Assembly: GCA_013822685.1 (NCBI GenBank)
Contig: PNKV01000002.1
Span: 62,001 to 126,000 of the forward strand
DNA length: 64,000 bases
Source of the DNA: Leptothrix sp. (in: b-proteobacteria)
GTDB taxonomy: Bacteria > Pseudomonadota > Gammaproteobacteria > Burkholderiales > Burkholderiaceae_C
Direction of reading: 5' to 3'
The position numbers and the translations under genes are program-made. The notes below the pieces were generated by a model. It saw nothing but the letters and a program-made list of their open reading frames with translations. It searched no databases and had not been told where the DNA came from. Of the stretch, positions 8,308-18,588 are shown piece by piece. The number at the start of each line of letters is the position of its first letter. Within the stretch, counting starts at the first letter, position 1.

Positions 8308-9278
8308 TGAGTTTCCTCACCGGTATTTTCTACGGCGCCCTGGCGATTTACCTGGGCGGCTGGTATGTGGGCCAATGGCAAGGCAACTTCTCGTTCCTGC
8401 TGTTCGTCATGTCCGTCGTGACCATGCTGTATTGGCTGGCCGAGCGCTACAAGTTCCAACCTGAGCGTGAAGCGGCCGCCGCCAACCTGGTGGCGCAAGA
8501 TCAGGCCCGCCGCTCGGAGCTGAGCCGCCAGGGCATTGCCCAGGTTGACGGCAATGTGACCGAGGCCAAAGAGCGCCTGCTGATGCAGCCTTGGTGGCTG
8601 GATTGGACCGCCGGCTTGTTCCCGGTGATCGTGGTGGTGTTCCTGATGCGCTCGTTCCTGTTCGAGCCGTTCAAGATCCCGTCGGGGTCTATGGTGCCGA
8701 CCTTGCTGATCGGCGACCTTATCCTGGTCAACAAATTCCACTACGGCATCCGCCTGCCAGTGATCAACAAAAAGATCATTGCCAACCATGACCCCAAGCG
8801 TGGCGATGTGATGGTGTTCCGCTACCCCGTCAACCCCCGTCTTGACTACATCAAGCGGGTGGTGGGTTTGCCGGGTGACACCGTGGCCTACGTCAACAAG
8901 CGCCTGACCATCAATGGCACACCCATTGAGCAAACGCCCCTGGCCGAGTTTTACGACGAAGACAGCCTGCGCTATTTCCTGCAGTTCGCCGAAAACCTGA
9001 ATGGCGTGAGCCACCGCATTCTGGTGGACAAAGCACGCCAGCCTGATATTCCGGCCCAGGCCATTGAGGACTATCCGTTCAAGGAAAACTGCAGCTACAG
9101 TGTGGAAGGTGTGGTCTGCAAGGTGCCGCCAGGCCATTACTTCATGATGGGCGACAACCGCGATAATTCACAAGATTCGCGCTTCTGGGGGTTTGTGCCT
9201 GACGAACACATCGTCGGCAAGGCTTTCGTGGTGTGGATGAATTTCAGCAGCCTGAAGCGCATCGGCTTTTTCCAATGA
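8307..9278 (+). CDS. lepB: signal peptidase I
   Basis: A 323-residue inner-membrane protease that removes signal peptides from exported preproteins. There are two N-terminal hydrophobic segments (about 9-22 and 28-45) and a third at about 104-118 before the catalytic domain. The catalytic Ser is about residue 128 in IPSGSMVPTLLIGD and the general-base Lys about 183 in YIKRVVGLPGD; the later signature GHYFMMGDNRDNSQDSR is intact. Translation is probably coupled to lepA, whose TGA shares one base with the start. The following DUF4845 gene and rnc are the usual betaproteobacterial neighbours. Confidence 0.97.
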   Translation: MSFLTGIFYGALAIYLGGWYVGQWQGNFSFLLFVMSVVTMLYWLAERYKFQPEREAAAANLVAQDQARRSELSRQGIAQVDGNVTEAKERLLMQPWWLDWTAGLFPVIVVVFLMRSFLFEPFKIPSGSMVPTLLIGDLILVNKFHYGIRLPVINKKIIANHDPKRGDVMVFRYPVNPRLDYIKRVVGLPGDTVAYVNKRLTINGTPIEQTPLAEFYDEDSLRYFLQFAENLNGVSHRILVDKARQPDIPAQAIEDYPFKENCSYSVEGVVCKVPPGHYFMMGDNRDNSQDSRFWGFVPDEHIVGKAFVVWMNFSSLKRIGFFQ

Positions 9279-9295
9279 TTCGTGTAGGGGACAAC

Positions 9296-9643
9296 ATGAA
9301 ACGTTCGCAGTCGGGCATCACACTGATCGGCTTGATGTTCTGGGCGGTGATTCTTTGCAGTTTCGCCTTGGTCATCATGAAGGTCGTGCCTGCCGTCATG
9401 GAATTCCAAACCATCCAGAAGATGGTGACCACTGCCGCAGGCGCGGGCACCACCGTGCCGGAAATCCGGGCCGCTTTTGACCGTGACAAATCGGTGCAGT
9501 ACAACGTCGAGGCCATCAGCTCGCGTGACCTGGAAGTCACCAAGGAAAACGACAAGGTCGTGGTCAAGTTTGCCTACGACAAGGAAATCGAGCTGATCGA
9601 GCCGGTTTACCTCTTGATCAAGTTCCACGGTCAATCCAAGTGA
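9296..9643 (+). CDS. DUF4845 family membrane-anchored protein
   Basis: A 115-residue protein with one N-terminal hydrophobic segment (GLMFWAVILCSFALVIMKVVP) after a short basic start (MKRSQSGIT). This resembles the anchor of type IV pilin-like proteins but lacks a clear prepilin cleavage motif. It matches the DUF4845 family found between lepB and rnc throughout the Betaproteobacteria; its function is unknown. ATG 9296 has GGGGAC upstream; ATG 9275, overlapping the lepB stop, is the alternative. The body is a short mixed domain rich in Val and Lys, probably periplasmic. Confidence 0.85.
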   Translation: MKRSQSGITLIGLMFWAVILCSFALVIMKVVPAVMEFQTIQKMVTTAAGAGTTVPEIRAAFDRDKSVQYNVEAISSRDLEVTKENDKVVVKFAYDKEIELIEPVYLLIKFHGQSK

Positions 9644-9674
9644 TGGCGATCGGATTTGATCGCCTGGGATCCTG

Positions 9675-10478
9675 ATGTCCCGATCCACGATGGTGTCGGC
9701 GGCGGCTTCGCCGCTGAAGGCTTTGCAGCAACGGCTGGGCCATGAGTTCAAGGATCCCGCGCTGTTGGCCCGCGCGTTGACTCACAAAAGCTTCGGGCAG
9801 GACCATTACGAGCGCCTGGAGTTCCTGGGCGATGCCGTCTTGAACCTGGCCGTGTCCAGCATGCTGTATGCGCGGTTTGACCGAAGCGACGAAGGCGATT
9901 TGACCCGCGTGCGTGCTCACCTGGTGCGCCAGGACATGTTGCACAAGCTGGCCCTGAGCCTGGATTTGCCCGCGGTCATGAAAATGAGCGAAGGCGAGTC
10001 TCGTGGCGGTGGCGCCCAGCGGCCCTCCATCCTGGCGGATGCCCTGGAGGCCATCATCGGCGCGGTTTACCTGGACGCTGGTTTTGACACCGCCCGCGCC
10101 TGGGTGCTGCGCTTGTTCGAGCCCGTGATGGGGGAAACCACCCTGGAAGTCTGGAGCAAGGACGCCAAAACGGCCTTGCAGGAATGGCTTCAAGGTCGCA
10201 AGATGGCCGTGCCTGTCTACCGCGTGGATGCCACGCGGGGCAAGGCGCATGAGCAGGTGTTCGTCGTGGCTTGCGATTTGCCAGATTTTGGAATTTCCGT
10301 GCTGGGCGAGGGGCTGTCCAAGCGCGCGGCCGAACAGGTGGCGGCTCAACTGGCGTTGCTGCAAGTTCAGCAGCTGCCTTCCTCCTCGTCCACGCTCCCT
10401 GACCAGCCCGGTGCTGGTGTCACGCTATCAAAAAGCCCATCGAAGAAACGTGCGATGGGCGCCAAACGTTCCTCTTGA
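9675..10478 (+). CDS. rnc: ribonuclease III
   Basis: A 267-residue double-strand-specific endoribonuclease for rRNA precursors and sense/antisense duplexes. The RNase III signature [11 protein letters not shown] is at residues 46-56. A second acidic cluster, [16 protein letters not shown], supplies the remaining metal ligands. The dsRNA-binding domain occupies about 165-235 ([12 protein letters not shown] to [15 protein letters not shown]). A Ser/Pro/Lys-rich tail of about 30 residues extends beyond the usual length of roughly 226. The stop lies 11 nt upstream of the era ATG, the conserved rnc-era arrangement. Confidence 0.96.
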   Translation: MSRSTMVSAAASPLKALQQRLGHEFKDPALLARALTHKSFGQDHYERLEFLGDAVLNLAVSSMLYARFDRSDEGDLTRVRAHLVRQDMLHKLALSLDLPAVMKMSEGESRGGGAQRPSILADALEAIIGAVYLDAGFDTARAWVLRLFEPVMGETTLEVWSKDAKTALQEWLQGRKMAVPVYRVDATRGKAHEQVFVVACDLPDFGISVLGEGLSKRAAEQVAAQLALLQVQQLPSSSSTLPDQPGAGVTLSKSPSKKRAMGAKRSS

Positions 10479-10489
10479 CTCTGCCAACC

Positions 10490-11572
10490 ATGCCCGATAC
10501 CCCCTCGTCACCCAATGACACTTCGCCCATGACGCCTGCCCAGGCACCCACTGCACCACCAGTGGTTGATGCGTTGAACCCGTCACTGGACGACATGCTG
10601 GCTGGATTGGCCATGGCCAAGACGGGTGGCGCCAAACCTGGCGTGGACGTGTCAAACCAGCGCTGCGGCCTCATCGCCATCGTGGGCCGGCCCAATGTGG
10701 GCAAATCGACCCTGCTCAATGCCCTGGTGGGCCAGAAGGTGTCAATCACCTCGCGCAAGGCGCAAACCACCCGCCACCGCATCACCGGCATCCACACCGA
10801 CGACACCACCCAGTTCGTGTTTGTCGATACACCCGGGTTCCAGACTCGGCACACGGTCAAGGGCACGGCTGCATTGAACCGCAACCTCAACAAGACGGTG
10901 CAGGCCACCTTGGCCGACGTGGACGTGGTGCTGTTCCTGGTCGAGGCCGGGCGTTTTGGCCTGGACGACGCCAAGGTGCTGGCCTTGTGCCCGAAAGACA
11001 AACCCGTTTTCCTGGTCGCCAACAAGCTGGATTTGGTGCACCGACGTGCCGATGTCCTGCCCTGGCTGCAGACCATGCAGGAGCGCCACCCTTTCGCGGA
11101 GTTCGTGCCTTTGTCGGCCCAGAGCTCAGAAGACGTTCGCCGCTTGCTGGACATCGTGCGGCCTTATCTGCCGCAGCAAGGCTGGTGGTATGACCAGGAT
11201 GCACTGACCGACCGCACCGACCGCTTCCTGGCCAGCGAGATCGTGCGCGAAAAGCTCTTTCGTCTGACCGGGGATGAGCTGCCCTACACCTCGACCGTGG
11301 TGATCGACACCTACACGGACGAGCCCCCACTGGCCAATCACCCAAGAGCCACCGGCATCATCAAGATCGCCGCCACCATCGTGGTGGAGCGCGAGACGCA
11401 CAAGGGCATCGTCATTGGCGACAAGGGCGAGCGCCTCAAGCGCATCGGCATGGAGGCGCGCACTGAGCTGGAGCACCTGTGGGGCCGCAAGGTCTTCCTG
11501 GAGATCTGGGTCAAGGTCCGCTCGGGTTGGGCCGACGACGACGCTCGCCTGCGCACTTACGGCTACGAGTAA
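10490..11572 (+). CDS. era: ribosome-assembly GTPase Era
   Basis: A 360-residue GTPase that binds the 3' end of 16S rRNA during 30S maturation. The P-loop GRPNVGKST is at residues 66-74, G3 is DTPGF and G4 is NKLD. The C-terminal KH domain shows [18 protein letters not shown], with the GxxG loop as GDKG. An N-terminal Pro/Thr/Ser-rich extension of about 58 residues is absent from E. coli Era (301 residues). A TTG at 10475 overlapping rnc is a possible longer start. It belongs to the lepB-rnc-era-recO-pdxJ operon. Confidence 0.96.
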   Translation: MPDTPSSPNDTSPMTPAQAPTAPPVVDALNPSLDDMLAGLAMAKTGGAKPGVDVSNQRCGLIAIVGRPNVGKSTLLNALVGQKVSITSRKAQTTRHRITGIHTDDTTQFVFVDTPGFQTRHTVKGTAALNRNLNKTVQATLADVDVVLFLVEAGRFGLDDAKVLALCPKDKPVFLVANKLDLVHRRADVLPWLQTMQERHPFAEFVPLSAQSSEDVRRLLDIVRPYLPQQGWWYDQDALTDRTDRFLASEIVREKLFRLTGDELPYTSTVVIDTYTDEPPLANHPRATGIIKIAATIVVERETHKGIVIGDKGERLKRIGMEARTELEHLWGRKVFLEIWVKVRSGWADDDARLRTYGYE

Positions 11573-11593
11573 CGCAGCCCAAAGGCGTTTTGA

Positions 11594-12382
11594 GTGGCCC
11601 GTGCGGCGTCCCGACCCTCCAGTGCAGCCTTTGTGTTGCACAGCCATGATTGGAGCGAGTCCAGCCTGATCCTGGACTTGTTCACCCGCGACCAAGGCCG
11701 CGTGGTGGCCGTGGCCAAGGGTGCCAAGCGCCCCTATTCGCAGTTGCGCCCCGTGCTGATGCCTTTTCAGCGTCTGCATGTGGGCTTTGGCGTCAAGCGC
11801 TCAGATGAAGCCGAAGTCTGGTTGCTGCGCCAGGCCGAGTGGGCCGGCGGACCGGCGTGGCCCGGTGGTGCCGCCTTGCTGCCCGGCTTCTACCTGAACG
11901 AACTGCTGATGCGCCTGCTGGCGCGCCACGACCCACACCCTGGCTTGTTTGACGCCTACGCGCAGACCTTGTCCGCCTTGGCCGACCCCAGTTTGCTGCA
12001 AGCCGCCTTGCGGGGCTTTGAGATGGTGTTGCTGCGCCAGCTGGGCCACCTGCCTGACCTGTCGCAGCTGACCATCGATGGCCAGCCAGTGGAGCCAGGT
12101 CAAGGTTACGAGCTGCACCCAGAGTTGGGTGTTGCGCGGGCTCGCCAGCCCGATGAGGGCGCCATGCTCGACGGCGCCGTTCTGCGTCAATTGGAGGCCG
12201 CCTTGTCAACCGAAGGCGAGGGCGGGCGTACGATACTGGTACCCGCGATGCCGCCACTGATGGCGGCTTGCATGCCCGCCTTGAGTGAGCTCAAAACGGT
12301 GCTGCGCGCTTTGCTTCACTATCATCTCGGATCCCACACGCTGCGCACCCGCCAGCTCATGATGGAGCTTCAACAGGCATGA
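11594..12382 (+). CDS. recO: DNA repair protein RecO
   Basis: A 262-residue RecO of the RecFOR pathway, which loads RecA onto SSB-coated gaps. The start is GTG at 11594. The N-terminal OB-fold region reads AFVLHSHDWSESSLILDLFTRDQGRVVAVAKGAKR, the typical RecO opening, and the helical domain follows with LLPGFYLNELLMRLLARHDPH. The zinc-finger cysteines of some RecO proteins are absent. The stop overlaps pdxJ by four bases (ATGA), so translation is probably coupled. The operon position after era is conserved in proteobacteria. Confidence 0.95.
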   Translation: MARAASRPSSAAFVLHSHDWSESSLILDLFTRDQGRVVAVAKGAKRPYSQLRPVLMPFQRLHVGFGVKRSDEAEVWLLRQAEWAGGPAWPGGAALLPGFYLNELLMRLLARHDPHPGLFDAYAQTLSALADPSLLQAALRGFEMVLLRQLGHLPDLSQLTIDGQPVEPGQGYELHPELGVARARQPDEGAMLDGAVLRQLEAALSTEGEGGRTILVPAMPPLMAACMPALSELKTVLRALLHYHLGSHTLRTRQLMMELQQA

Positions 12383-13206
12383 CTTTTTCTGCCACGCACC
12401 TGACCACGCACGACGCGCCCTTGCTGGGCGTGAACATCGACCATGTCGCCACCGTGCGCAACGCTCGGGGTGGCCGGTTCCCGGACCCCGTGGCGGCCGC
12501 CATCCTGGCGGCCGAGGCCGGTGCCGACATCATCACCTTCCACCTGCGGGAAGACCGCCGCCACATCCGCGACGACGATGTGGTGCGCCTGAAGGCCAGC
12601 ATCGCAACGCCCTTGAATTTCGAGGCGGCTGTGACCGACGAGATGCTGGACATCATTGAGCGCACGCGCCCCGAGCATGTGTGCCTGGTGCCCGAGCGCC
12701 GCCAGGAGATCACCACCGAAGGTGGTTTGGATGTGGTGGGCCAACTGGCCCGTGTGACGGACGCCTGCGCGCGCCTGGTCGCCGTGGGCGCACGCGTGTC
12801 CTTGTTCATCGGGGCTGATCCAGCCCAGATCGAAGCGGTTGCGAAGGCTGGCGCGCCTTGTGTTGAGCTGCACACTGGCGCCTTGGCCAACGCCTGGTGG
12901 GCAGGCGATGCCACGGGCGTACAAGCCGAGCTGCAACGCCTTCAGGCAGGGCTGAAGCTGGCGCAAAGCCTGGGGCTTCGCACGCATGCCGGGCACGGCC
13001 TGTCTTTGAACGAAAGCTGGTCGGCCACGCCTGGCGTGGCGCCGCCCACGGCCAGCAGCACGGCCTTGGTGGCCGCCTTGCCCGAGATCACAGAGCTGCA
13101 CATTGGTCACGCCTTGATCGGCCACGCGCTTTTCGTCGGCCTCAAGCAGGCCATTGCCGACTACAAAGCCGAGATCGTGCGAGCACGTCGGGTGGTGGCC
13201 GCATGA
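12379..13206 (+). CDS. pdxJ: pyridoxine 5'-phosphate synthase
   Basis: A 275-residue TIM-barrel enzyme that condenses 1-deoxyxylulose-5-phosphate with 3-amino-2-oxopropyl phosphate to form PNP, the last ring-forming step of DXP-dependent vitamin B6 synthesis. Family motifs are [17 protein letters not shown] near residue 15, [19 protein letters not shown] and LRTHAGHGL. The ATGA overlap with recO and with acpS downstream shows tight packing. An insertion of about 20 residues after the NAGHGL-like motif ([20 protein letters not shown]) makes it longer than E. coli PdxJ (243 residues). Confidence 0.96.
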   Translation: MTFSATHLTTHDAPLLGVNIDHVATVRNARGGRFPDPVAAAILAAEAGADIITFHLREDRRHIRDDDVVRLKASIATPLNFEAAVTDEMLDIIERTRPEHVCLVPERRQEITTEGGLDVVGQLARVTDACARLVAVGARVSLFIGADPAQIEAVAKAGAPCVELHTGALANAWWAGDATGVQAELQRLQAGLKLAQSLGLRTHAGHGLSLNESWSATPGVAPPTASSTALVAALPEITELHIGHALIGHALFVGLKQAIADYKAEIVRARRVVAA

Positions 13207-13607
13207 TCGTGGGCATCGGCACCGACCTGTGCGACATCCGGCGCATCCACGAGGCCTTGCAGCGGCGCGGTGAGCGCTTTGCCGAGAAAGTGCTGGGCCC
13301 GCAAGAGCTGCTGGTCTACCGTCAACGGCAAGCCCGCGTGGCCGTTCGGGGATTGCGTTATCTGGCCACCCGCTTTGCGGCCAAGGAAGCTTTTTCCAAG
13401 GCCATCGGCTTGGGCATCCACTGGCCCATGACCTGGCGCTCTTGCGAAATCCTGAACGAATCCAGCGGACGCCCGCGCATCGTGTTGAATGGCGAGCTGG
13501 CCGACTGGTTCGCCCAAAAGAAGTGGCAGGCCCATGTCACGGTCACCGATGAGGTGGACCATGCCTTGGCCTTCGTTGTCATCGAAACCCAAACCGACCA
13601 CCCATGA
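13203..13607 (+). CDS. acpS: holo-acyl carrier protein synthase
   Basis: A 134-residue phosphopantetheinyl transferase that converts apo-ACP to holo-ACP using coenzyme A. The two metal-binding signatures are visible: [12 protein letters not shown] at the N-terminus (Asp ligand) and [13 protein letters not shown] at about 60 (Glu and Lys). The end, [16 protein letters not shown], matches the SxxHxxxxA-type C-terminal strand. ATG 13203 overlaps the pdxJ stop, as pdxJ-acpS genes normally do, and the acpS stop overlaps nagZ. Its substrate is the AcpP encoded at 345. Confidence 0.95.
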   Translation: MIVGIGTDLCDIRRIHEALQRRGERFAEKVLGPQELLVYRQRQARVAVRGLRYLATRFAAKEAFSKAIGLGIHWPMTWRSCEILNESSGRPRIVLNGELADWFAQKKWQAHVTVTDEVDHALAFVVIETQTDHP

Positions 13608-14719
13608 GCCCATCGCCCCATTCCGTCCAGGCCAATGCCGATTCCGACATCATCCACGCCCCCGTGGTGCTGGACATCGAAGGCTTGAGCCTCAATGCCG
13701 ATGACCGGCGCCGGTTGCAGCACCCGCTCACCGGCGGACTGATCTTGTTCGCCCGCAACTGGGCCAGCCGCGTGCAGCTCACGGCCTTGTGCGCCGAGAT
13801 CAAGGAGTTGCGCCCCGACGTGCTGATCTGCGTGGACCACGAGGGCGGGCGCGTGCAACGCTTCAAGACCGACGGTTTCACGCACGTGCCGCCCATGCGT
13901 CGCTTGGGCGACATGTGGATGAAGGATGGCAAGGCGGGCGAGGGCAGTGGTGCCATGGCCGCCAGCGATGCCGCCACGGCTTGCGGCTATGTGCTGGCCA
14001 GTGAGTTGCGCGCCTGCGGCGTTGACCTCACGTTCACCCCGGTGCTGGACCTGGACTTTGGTGAAAGCAGCGTGATCGGCGACCGCGCCTTTCACCGCGA
14101 CCCCCGGGTGGTGAGCTTGCTGGCCAAGAGCGTGATGCATGGCCTGCTGCTGGCCGGCATGGCCAATTGCGGCAAGCATTTTCCGGGACATGGTTTTGTG
14201 AAAGCCGATTCGCACGTGGACGTGCCGGTGGACCGGCGCAGTCTCAAGGCCATCCTGGGCGACGACGCCAAGCCCTATGAATGGATGAGCACCTCGCTGA
14301 CCAGCGTGATGCCCGCGCACGTGATTTACCCGAAGGTGGACGACATGCCGGCCGGGTTTTCTCAACGCTGGCTGCAGGACATCCTGCGTGAACAGATGGG
14401 CTTCACCGGGGCCATCTTCAGCGATGACCTGAGCATGGAAGGCGCCAGCGTGGCGGGCGACCACACCCAAGGCGCTGTGGCGGCCCTCAACGCGGGTTGC
14501 GACCTGGTGCTGCTGTGCAACCAGTCTTTGAACGGCGGCAGGGCGGTGGACGAATTGCTGGATGGGCTGCAAATGGCCCACGCGCGCGGCCAGTGGCAGC
14601 CCAGTGCCGACAGCGAGGCGCGCCGCCTGGATCTGTTGCCGCAAACCGCCCCGCTCACATGGGATGAGCTGATGCACCACGCGCCTTACCACCAGGCCCT
14701 GGCCCGCCTGCCGGGCTGA
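13604..14719 (+). CDS. nagZ: beta-N-acetylhexosaminidase (GH3), cell-wall recycling
   Basis: A 371-residue cytosolic glycoside hydrolase family 3 enzyme that removes GlcNAc from anhydromuropeptides in peptidoglycan recycling. The GH3 signature [14 protein letters not shown] is at residues 191-204, with the catalytic His in the mobile loop, and the nucleophile Asp lies in [23 protein letters not shown] near 77-87 is the substrate-binding motif. It closes the operon; the bidirectional terminator follows 21 nt later. It has no signal peptide, as expected. Confidence 0.95.
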   Translation: MSPSPHSVQANADSDIIHAPVVLDIEGLSLNADDRRRLQHPLTGGLILFARNWASRVQLTALCAEIKELRPDVLICVDHEGGRVQRFKTDGFTHVPPMRRLGDMWMKDGKAGEGSGAMAASDAATACGYVLASELRACGVDLTFTPVLDLDFGESSVIGDRAFHRDPRVVSLLAKSVMHGLLLAGMANCGKHFPGHGFVKADSHVDVPVDRRSLKAILGDDAKPYEWMSTSLTSVMPAHVIYPKVDDMPAGFSQRWLQDILREQMGFTGAIFSDDLSMEGASVAGDHTQGAVAALNAGCDLVLLCNQSLNGGRAVDELLDGLQMAHARGQWQPSADSEARRLDLLPQTAPLTWDELMHHAPYHQALARLPG

Positions 14720-14740
14720 TCAACCGCAGGCCCATGAAAA

Positions 14741-14774
14741 AAGCGCCATCCCCATGCAGGGGATGGCGCTTTTC
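14741..14774. terminator. bidirectional terminator between nagZ and rne
   Basis: AAGCGCCATCCCC (14741-14753) and GGGGATGGCGCTT (14759-14771) form a perfect 13-bp stem around ATGCA. A run of A precedes it and TTTTC follows it, so both the plus-strand nagZ operon and the minus-strand rne transcript have a stem with a terminal U-tract. Confidence 0.92.
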
Positions 14775-14786
14775 ATTGGGCGTCGA

Positions 14787-17700
14787 TCAGTTCGTGGCCG
14801 ACTCGAAAGGCAGCTTGATCTGATTGAGGTCCTTGCGGGTCTCGACCAAGACCAGCGGGCCTTCATCGGCAATCACCACGGGCGGACGCTCGCGCGGCAC
14901 GTGCACCGGCTTGGGTTCGCGGGCGATGGCGTCGCGGATGGCGTTGACCTTGTCCGTGTCCGAGTTCACCCACTGCAGGCCTGCGCTTTGCGCAATCGCA
15001 TTGAGGTCATTCAGGGGCAAGACAAAGGCTTCTGTCTGAGGCGCCACCGGTGCAGAGGTGGCCACCACGGGTTCAGCGGCCAGGGGGGCTGCTGGCGTCG
15101 GTGCTGCCACATGGATCGCTTCAACCGGAGCCACGGCCAAGGCCACCGGGGGCGTTTCTTCCACCGGATCGAAGGACGAAGGCTCGGCGGCGGCAGGAGG
15201 TGCGCTCGGTGCCAGGCTGAACGGCCCCACATCGGCGGATGGTGACGGCAAGGTCAGGCTCAGATCCGGCTGTGGAGCGGGTTCGATGGCGGCCTGGTTC
15301 TCGTCCGTGGCCGCAGGGCGGTCACGACGGTCACCGCGGCGATTGCGGTCACGGCCACGGCCACGGCGGCGGCCATCGGCGTTCTCGCCTTCACCTTCAG
15401 GGCGTTCGCCTTCATTGAAGTCGTCGCCGCCTTCAGTCCTTGCCACGGCCTCGTCTTGCTGGCGCGGTGCAGTGTCACCCGACTCGAGCGCTTGCTCACC
15501 GGTTTGGCCTTCTGCGTTCAGGTTCGCATCGTCACGCTCACCACGGTTACGTCCACCACGGCGGCGGCGGCGTGCGCCTTCGCGTTCTGCCGTGCCTTCA
15601 GCTTGTGCATCGGTGCCTGCAGGAATGGTGTCGACAAAGGCGTTTTCAGGCGCATCCACCGCGACGTTGTCACGGGGAGCACGATCCTGACGGTCGCCAC
15701 CACGGCCACGTCCACCGCGTCCACGGCCGCCTTCAGGGCGGGCCTCGTCGACCTGGCGTGGTGCCGCTGCGGCTTCACCGCGGGCGTTCAGCTCATTGGT
15801 GATCTCGGTTGCTGCGGCGCGGTCTTCACGCGGGCCACGGCCACGGCCACCACGGCCACCTTCACGCGGCTCACGGCCTTCGGCGGCGGGGCGCTCGCTG
15901 CGTTCGCCACCACGGTCGGCGCGTTGTTCACCGCGTTCGCCACGGCCACCACGCTCACCGCCGCGCTCGGCACGTTCGCCATTGCCGCTGCGTTCGCCGC
16001 CACGGCCTTGACCATCGCGACGGCCACGGCCCTTGTTGCCACCTCGGCCACCCTTGCCATCATCCTTGGCGGTGTCCTTCGGGGCCTCTTCCACGGGCTT
16101 GGCTTCAGGCGCGGGCGTGAACGCTGGCGTGCTGGAGAACAGGCTCTTGATCCAGCCGAAAAATCCACCCGTCGACGGGGCGGGTGCTGCCACAGGCTTG
16201 GGCGCGGCAGCAACCGGCGTGACGGCCGATTCCAGCGCGGGCTCATGCTTGGGCACGGCCATGGGCGCAGGCTGATCGGGCAACACGCCCTTGATGATCG
16301 GCTCTTGCTTGGGCTTGCTCTTTTCACGGCGCGTGATGCCGACGTCTTCCTCGGGCTCCTCGATCATCGAGTAGCTGGTCTGGATGTTTTCCAGGCGCGG
16401 GTCGTCGTGGCGCAGGCGCTCGAGCTTGTAGTTGGGCGTTTCGATGTGCTTGTTGGGGATCAACAGCACGGTCACGCGTTGCTTCAGCTCGATCTTGGTG
16501 ATCTCGGTGCGCTTTTCGTTCAGCAGGAACGACGTCACCTCGACCGGCACTTGCACGTGCACGGCGGACGTGCCGTCCTTCATCGATTCTTCTTGAATGA
16601 TGCGCAGGATCTGCAGCGCCGACGATTCGGTGTCGCGGATGTGGCCGGTGCCGTTGCAACGCGGGCAGGTGATGTGCGAACCTTCGCTCAGCGCCGGGCG
16701 CAGGCGTTGGCGCGACATTTCCAGCAGGCCGAACTTGCTAATGGCAGCCAGTTGCACGCGGGCGCGGTCAAAGCGAAGGGCGTCGCGCAGTCGGGTTTCG
16801 ACCTCGCGGCGGTTCTTCGACTCTTCCATGTCGATGAAGTCGACCACGATCAGGCCGCCCAGGTCGCGCAAGCGCATCTGGCGGGCGATTTCGTCGGCCG
16901 CTTCCAGGTTGGTGCGGGTGGCGGTTTCTTCGATGTCGCTGCCACGGGTGGCGCGCGCCGAGTTGACGTCCACCGAGACGAGCGCTTCGGTGTGGTCGAT
17001 CACGATGGCGCCGCCGGAAGGCAGATTCACCGTGCGGCTGAAGGCCGTTTCAATCTGGTGCTCGATCTGGAAACGCGAGAACAGCGGGGCATCGTCACGG
17101 TAGCGCTTCACGCGGTTGGCCGTGTCGGGCATGACGTGCAGCATGAACTGCTTGGCCTGCTCGTAGATGTCGTCCGTGTCGATCAGGATTTCGCCGATGT
17201 CGGAGGTGAAGTAATCGCGGATGGCGCGGATCACCAGTGACGATTCCTGGTAAATCAGGAAGGCGCCCTTGCCGGAGCCGGAGGCCTCGTCGATGGCCGT
17301 CCACAGCTTGAGCATGTAGTTCAGGTCCCACTGCAGCTCGGCGGCAGTGCGGCCGATGCCGGCGGTGCGGGCGATCAGGCTCATACCCTTGGGGTATTCG
17401 AGCTGATCCATCGCTTCTTTGAGCTCTTCGCGGTCATCGCCCTCGATGCGGCGGCTGACGCCACCACCACGGGGGTTGTTGGGCATTAGAACCAGGTAGC
17501 GGCCGGCCAGCGACACGAAGGTGGTCAGGGCGGCGCCCTTGTTGCCGCGCTCTTCTTTTTCGACCTGGACGAGCAACTCTTGCCCTTCCTTGATCGCGTC
17601 TTGGATGCGTGCCGATCGGACGTCGACACCCTCGCGGAAGTATTGGCGCGAGATTTCCTTGAAAGGCAGGAAACCGTGGCGCTCTTCGCCGTAGTCGACG

Positions 17701-17870
17701 AAACAGGCTTCGAGCGATGGCTCGACGCGGGTCACAACGGCTTTGTAAATGTTGCCCTTGCGCTGTTCGCGGCCCTCGATTTCGGTCTCGAAGTCGAGGA
17801 GCTTTTGTCCGTCGACGATGGCCAGGCGGCGCTCTTCAGGCTGCGTGGCATTGATCAGCATGCGTTTCAT
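14787..17870 (-). CDS. rne: ribonuclease E, with RGG-rich C-terminal scaffold
   Basis: A 1027-residue endoribonuclease, core of the degradosome. The N-terminal half is canonical: [20 protein letters not shown], an S1 domain at about 35-120, the catalytic Asp region [25 protein letters not shown], and the Zn-link CPRCNGTGH. The C-terminal half (about residues 540-1000) is low complexity, with a long Arg/Gly segment (repeats such as [16 protein letters not shown]; roughly 15300-16060) and then an acidic/Pro/Ala region. It ends in a conserved-looking basic tail, [17 protein letters not shown] 17870 has AGGAG upstream; an in-frame upstream ATG at 17963 is rejected. A long leader precedes it. Confidence 0.95.
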   Translation of the reverse strand: MKRMLINATQPEERRLAIVDGQKLLDFETEIEGREQRKGNIYKAVVTRVEPSLEACFVDYGEERHGFLPFKEISRQYFREGVDVRSARIQDAIKEGQELLVQVEKEERGNKGAALTTFVSLAGRYLVLMPNNPRGGGVSRRIEGDDREELKEAMDQLEYPKGMSLIARTAGIGRTAAELQWDLNYMLKLWTAIDEASGSGKGAFLIYQESSLVIRAIRDYFTSDIGEILIDTDDIYEQAKQFMLHVMPDTANRVKRYRDDAPLFSRFQIEHQIETAFSRTVNLPSGGAIVIDHTEALVSVDVNSARATRGSDIEETATRTNLEAADEIARQMRLRDLGGLIVVDFIDMEESKNRREVETRLRDALRFDRARVQLAAISKFGLLEMSRQRLRPALSEGSHITCPRCNGTGHIRDTESSALQILRIIQEESMKDGTSAVHVQVPVEVTSFLLNEKRTEITKIELKQRVTVLLIPNKHIETPNYKLERLRHDDPRLENIQTSYSMIEEPEEDVGITRREKSKPKQEPIIKGVLPDQPAPMAVPKHEPALESAVTPVAAAPKPVAAPAPSTGGFFGWIKSLFSSTPAFTPAPEAKPVEEAPKDTAKDDGKGGRGGNKGRGRRDGQGRGGERSGNGERAERGGERGGRGERGEQRADRGGERSERPAAEGREPREGGRGGRGRGPREDRAAATEITNELNARGEAAAAPRQVDEARPEGGRGRGGRGRGGDRQDRAPRDNVAVDAPENAFVDTIPAGTDAQAEGTAEREGARRRRRGGRNRGERDDANLNAEGQTGEQALESGDTAPRQQDEAVARTEGGDDFNEGERPEGEGENADGRRRGRGRDRNRRGDRRDRPAATDENQAAIEPAPQPDLSLTLPSPSADVGPFSLAPSAPPAAAEPSSFDPVEETPPVALAVAPVEAIHVAAPTPAAPLAAEPVVATSAPVAPQTEAFVLPLNDLNAIAQSAGLQWVNSDTDKVNAIRDAIAREPKPVHVPRERPPVVIADEGPLVLVETRKDLNQIKLPFESATN

Positions 17871-18546
17871 GTGAACTCCTATCCATGCGAGGCCCGCCCT
17901 GGATGGCACCAGGCAAAGCCTCGAATCACCACCGGCCTGGGGCCAGTGGCAACGTTCATGCACGAGTCAACGCAGAAGAACCGAGAAGGAATTGCCGTGG
18001 CTGGTGACCCAAAAGGGTCAGTGCAGCAGGGGCGCGTGCGCGGGTGACATGGCACAAACCCCTGGCGACCGCCCTGGATTGTCGGGACCGCTGTACAGCA
18101 AGTCCTGGTCAAAACAGGGCATCGGGCAGGGGGCGGGCGAATCGGGCCGTATTGTCCAGTGGCGCGCGCGCACCTCAGCGCCACAACCCGTTGTGCGGGG
18201 CATGGCGAGGTGTGGGGCGGCAATGGAAACGTGCAGGATAGGCCGGGACATTAGTGCGGTCACTCGACGCGGACACCAGCTAAATGAATCTCTGGCGCCA
18301 TAAAACCTTGAGTCGTGGTTCGTTCGACATTGGCTCTGACACACGCGGCGACCTGGCAAGACCACACCTTGGGCGGTTTTCTCCGGAACGCAGCACGTGT
18401 TGCATCACCATCAATTTGGCGGGACTCCCCGCCGGGCCACGTCTGGGCGATGCCAAGCGGTCTCAAAAGGTAAACTCTCGCTTGGCTTCGCCAAAGATTG
18501 CGACTGCAATTTAACAATCACAACACTTCATCACGTGGCTCAGCCC
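17871..18546 (-). promoter_or_regulatory. long structured leader of rne
   Basis: These 676 bases hold no credible gene. On the minus strand they would form the rne 5' untranslated region if the TATAAT at 18547-18552 is used. They contain three perfect hairpins: TGACCC-AAAA-GGGTCA (18005-18020), GGCGGG-ACTC-CCCGCC (18418-18433) and GCCAAGCG/CGCTTGGC (18452-18459 with 18479-18486). RNase E of enterobacteria autoregulates through a leader of about 360 nt; the same is inferred here, not shown. The right end must also hold the rluC promoter. Confidence 0.5.
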
Positions 18547-18576
18547 ATTATAGGTGCGAAAACCGCATCTCACAGT
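18547..18576 (-). promoter_or_regulatory. candidate rne promoter
   Basis: The minus strand has a perfect TATAAT (18547-18552) with a poor -35, ACTGTG at 18571-18576 (18-bp spacer); TTGGAC at 18575-18580 is better in sequence but 22 bp away. It is the only perfect -10 in the rne-rluC interval. Confidence 0.45.
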
Positions 18577-18588
18577 CCAAAAAAGCCA

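Noticed and set aside
15456-17240. 594-codon open frame on the plus strand opposite rne
   Set aside because: It is antisense to the conserved RNase E coding sequence, its product is repetitive (Ala/Thr/Arg/His), and long antisense frames are expected opposite GC-rich genes with strong third-position bias.
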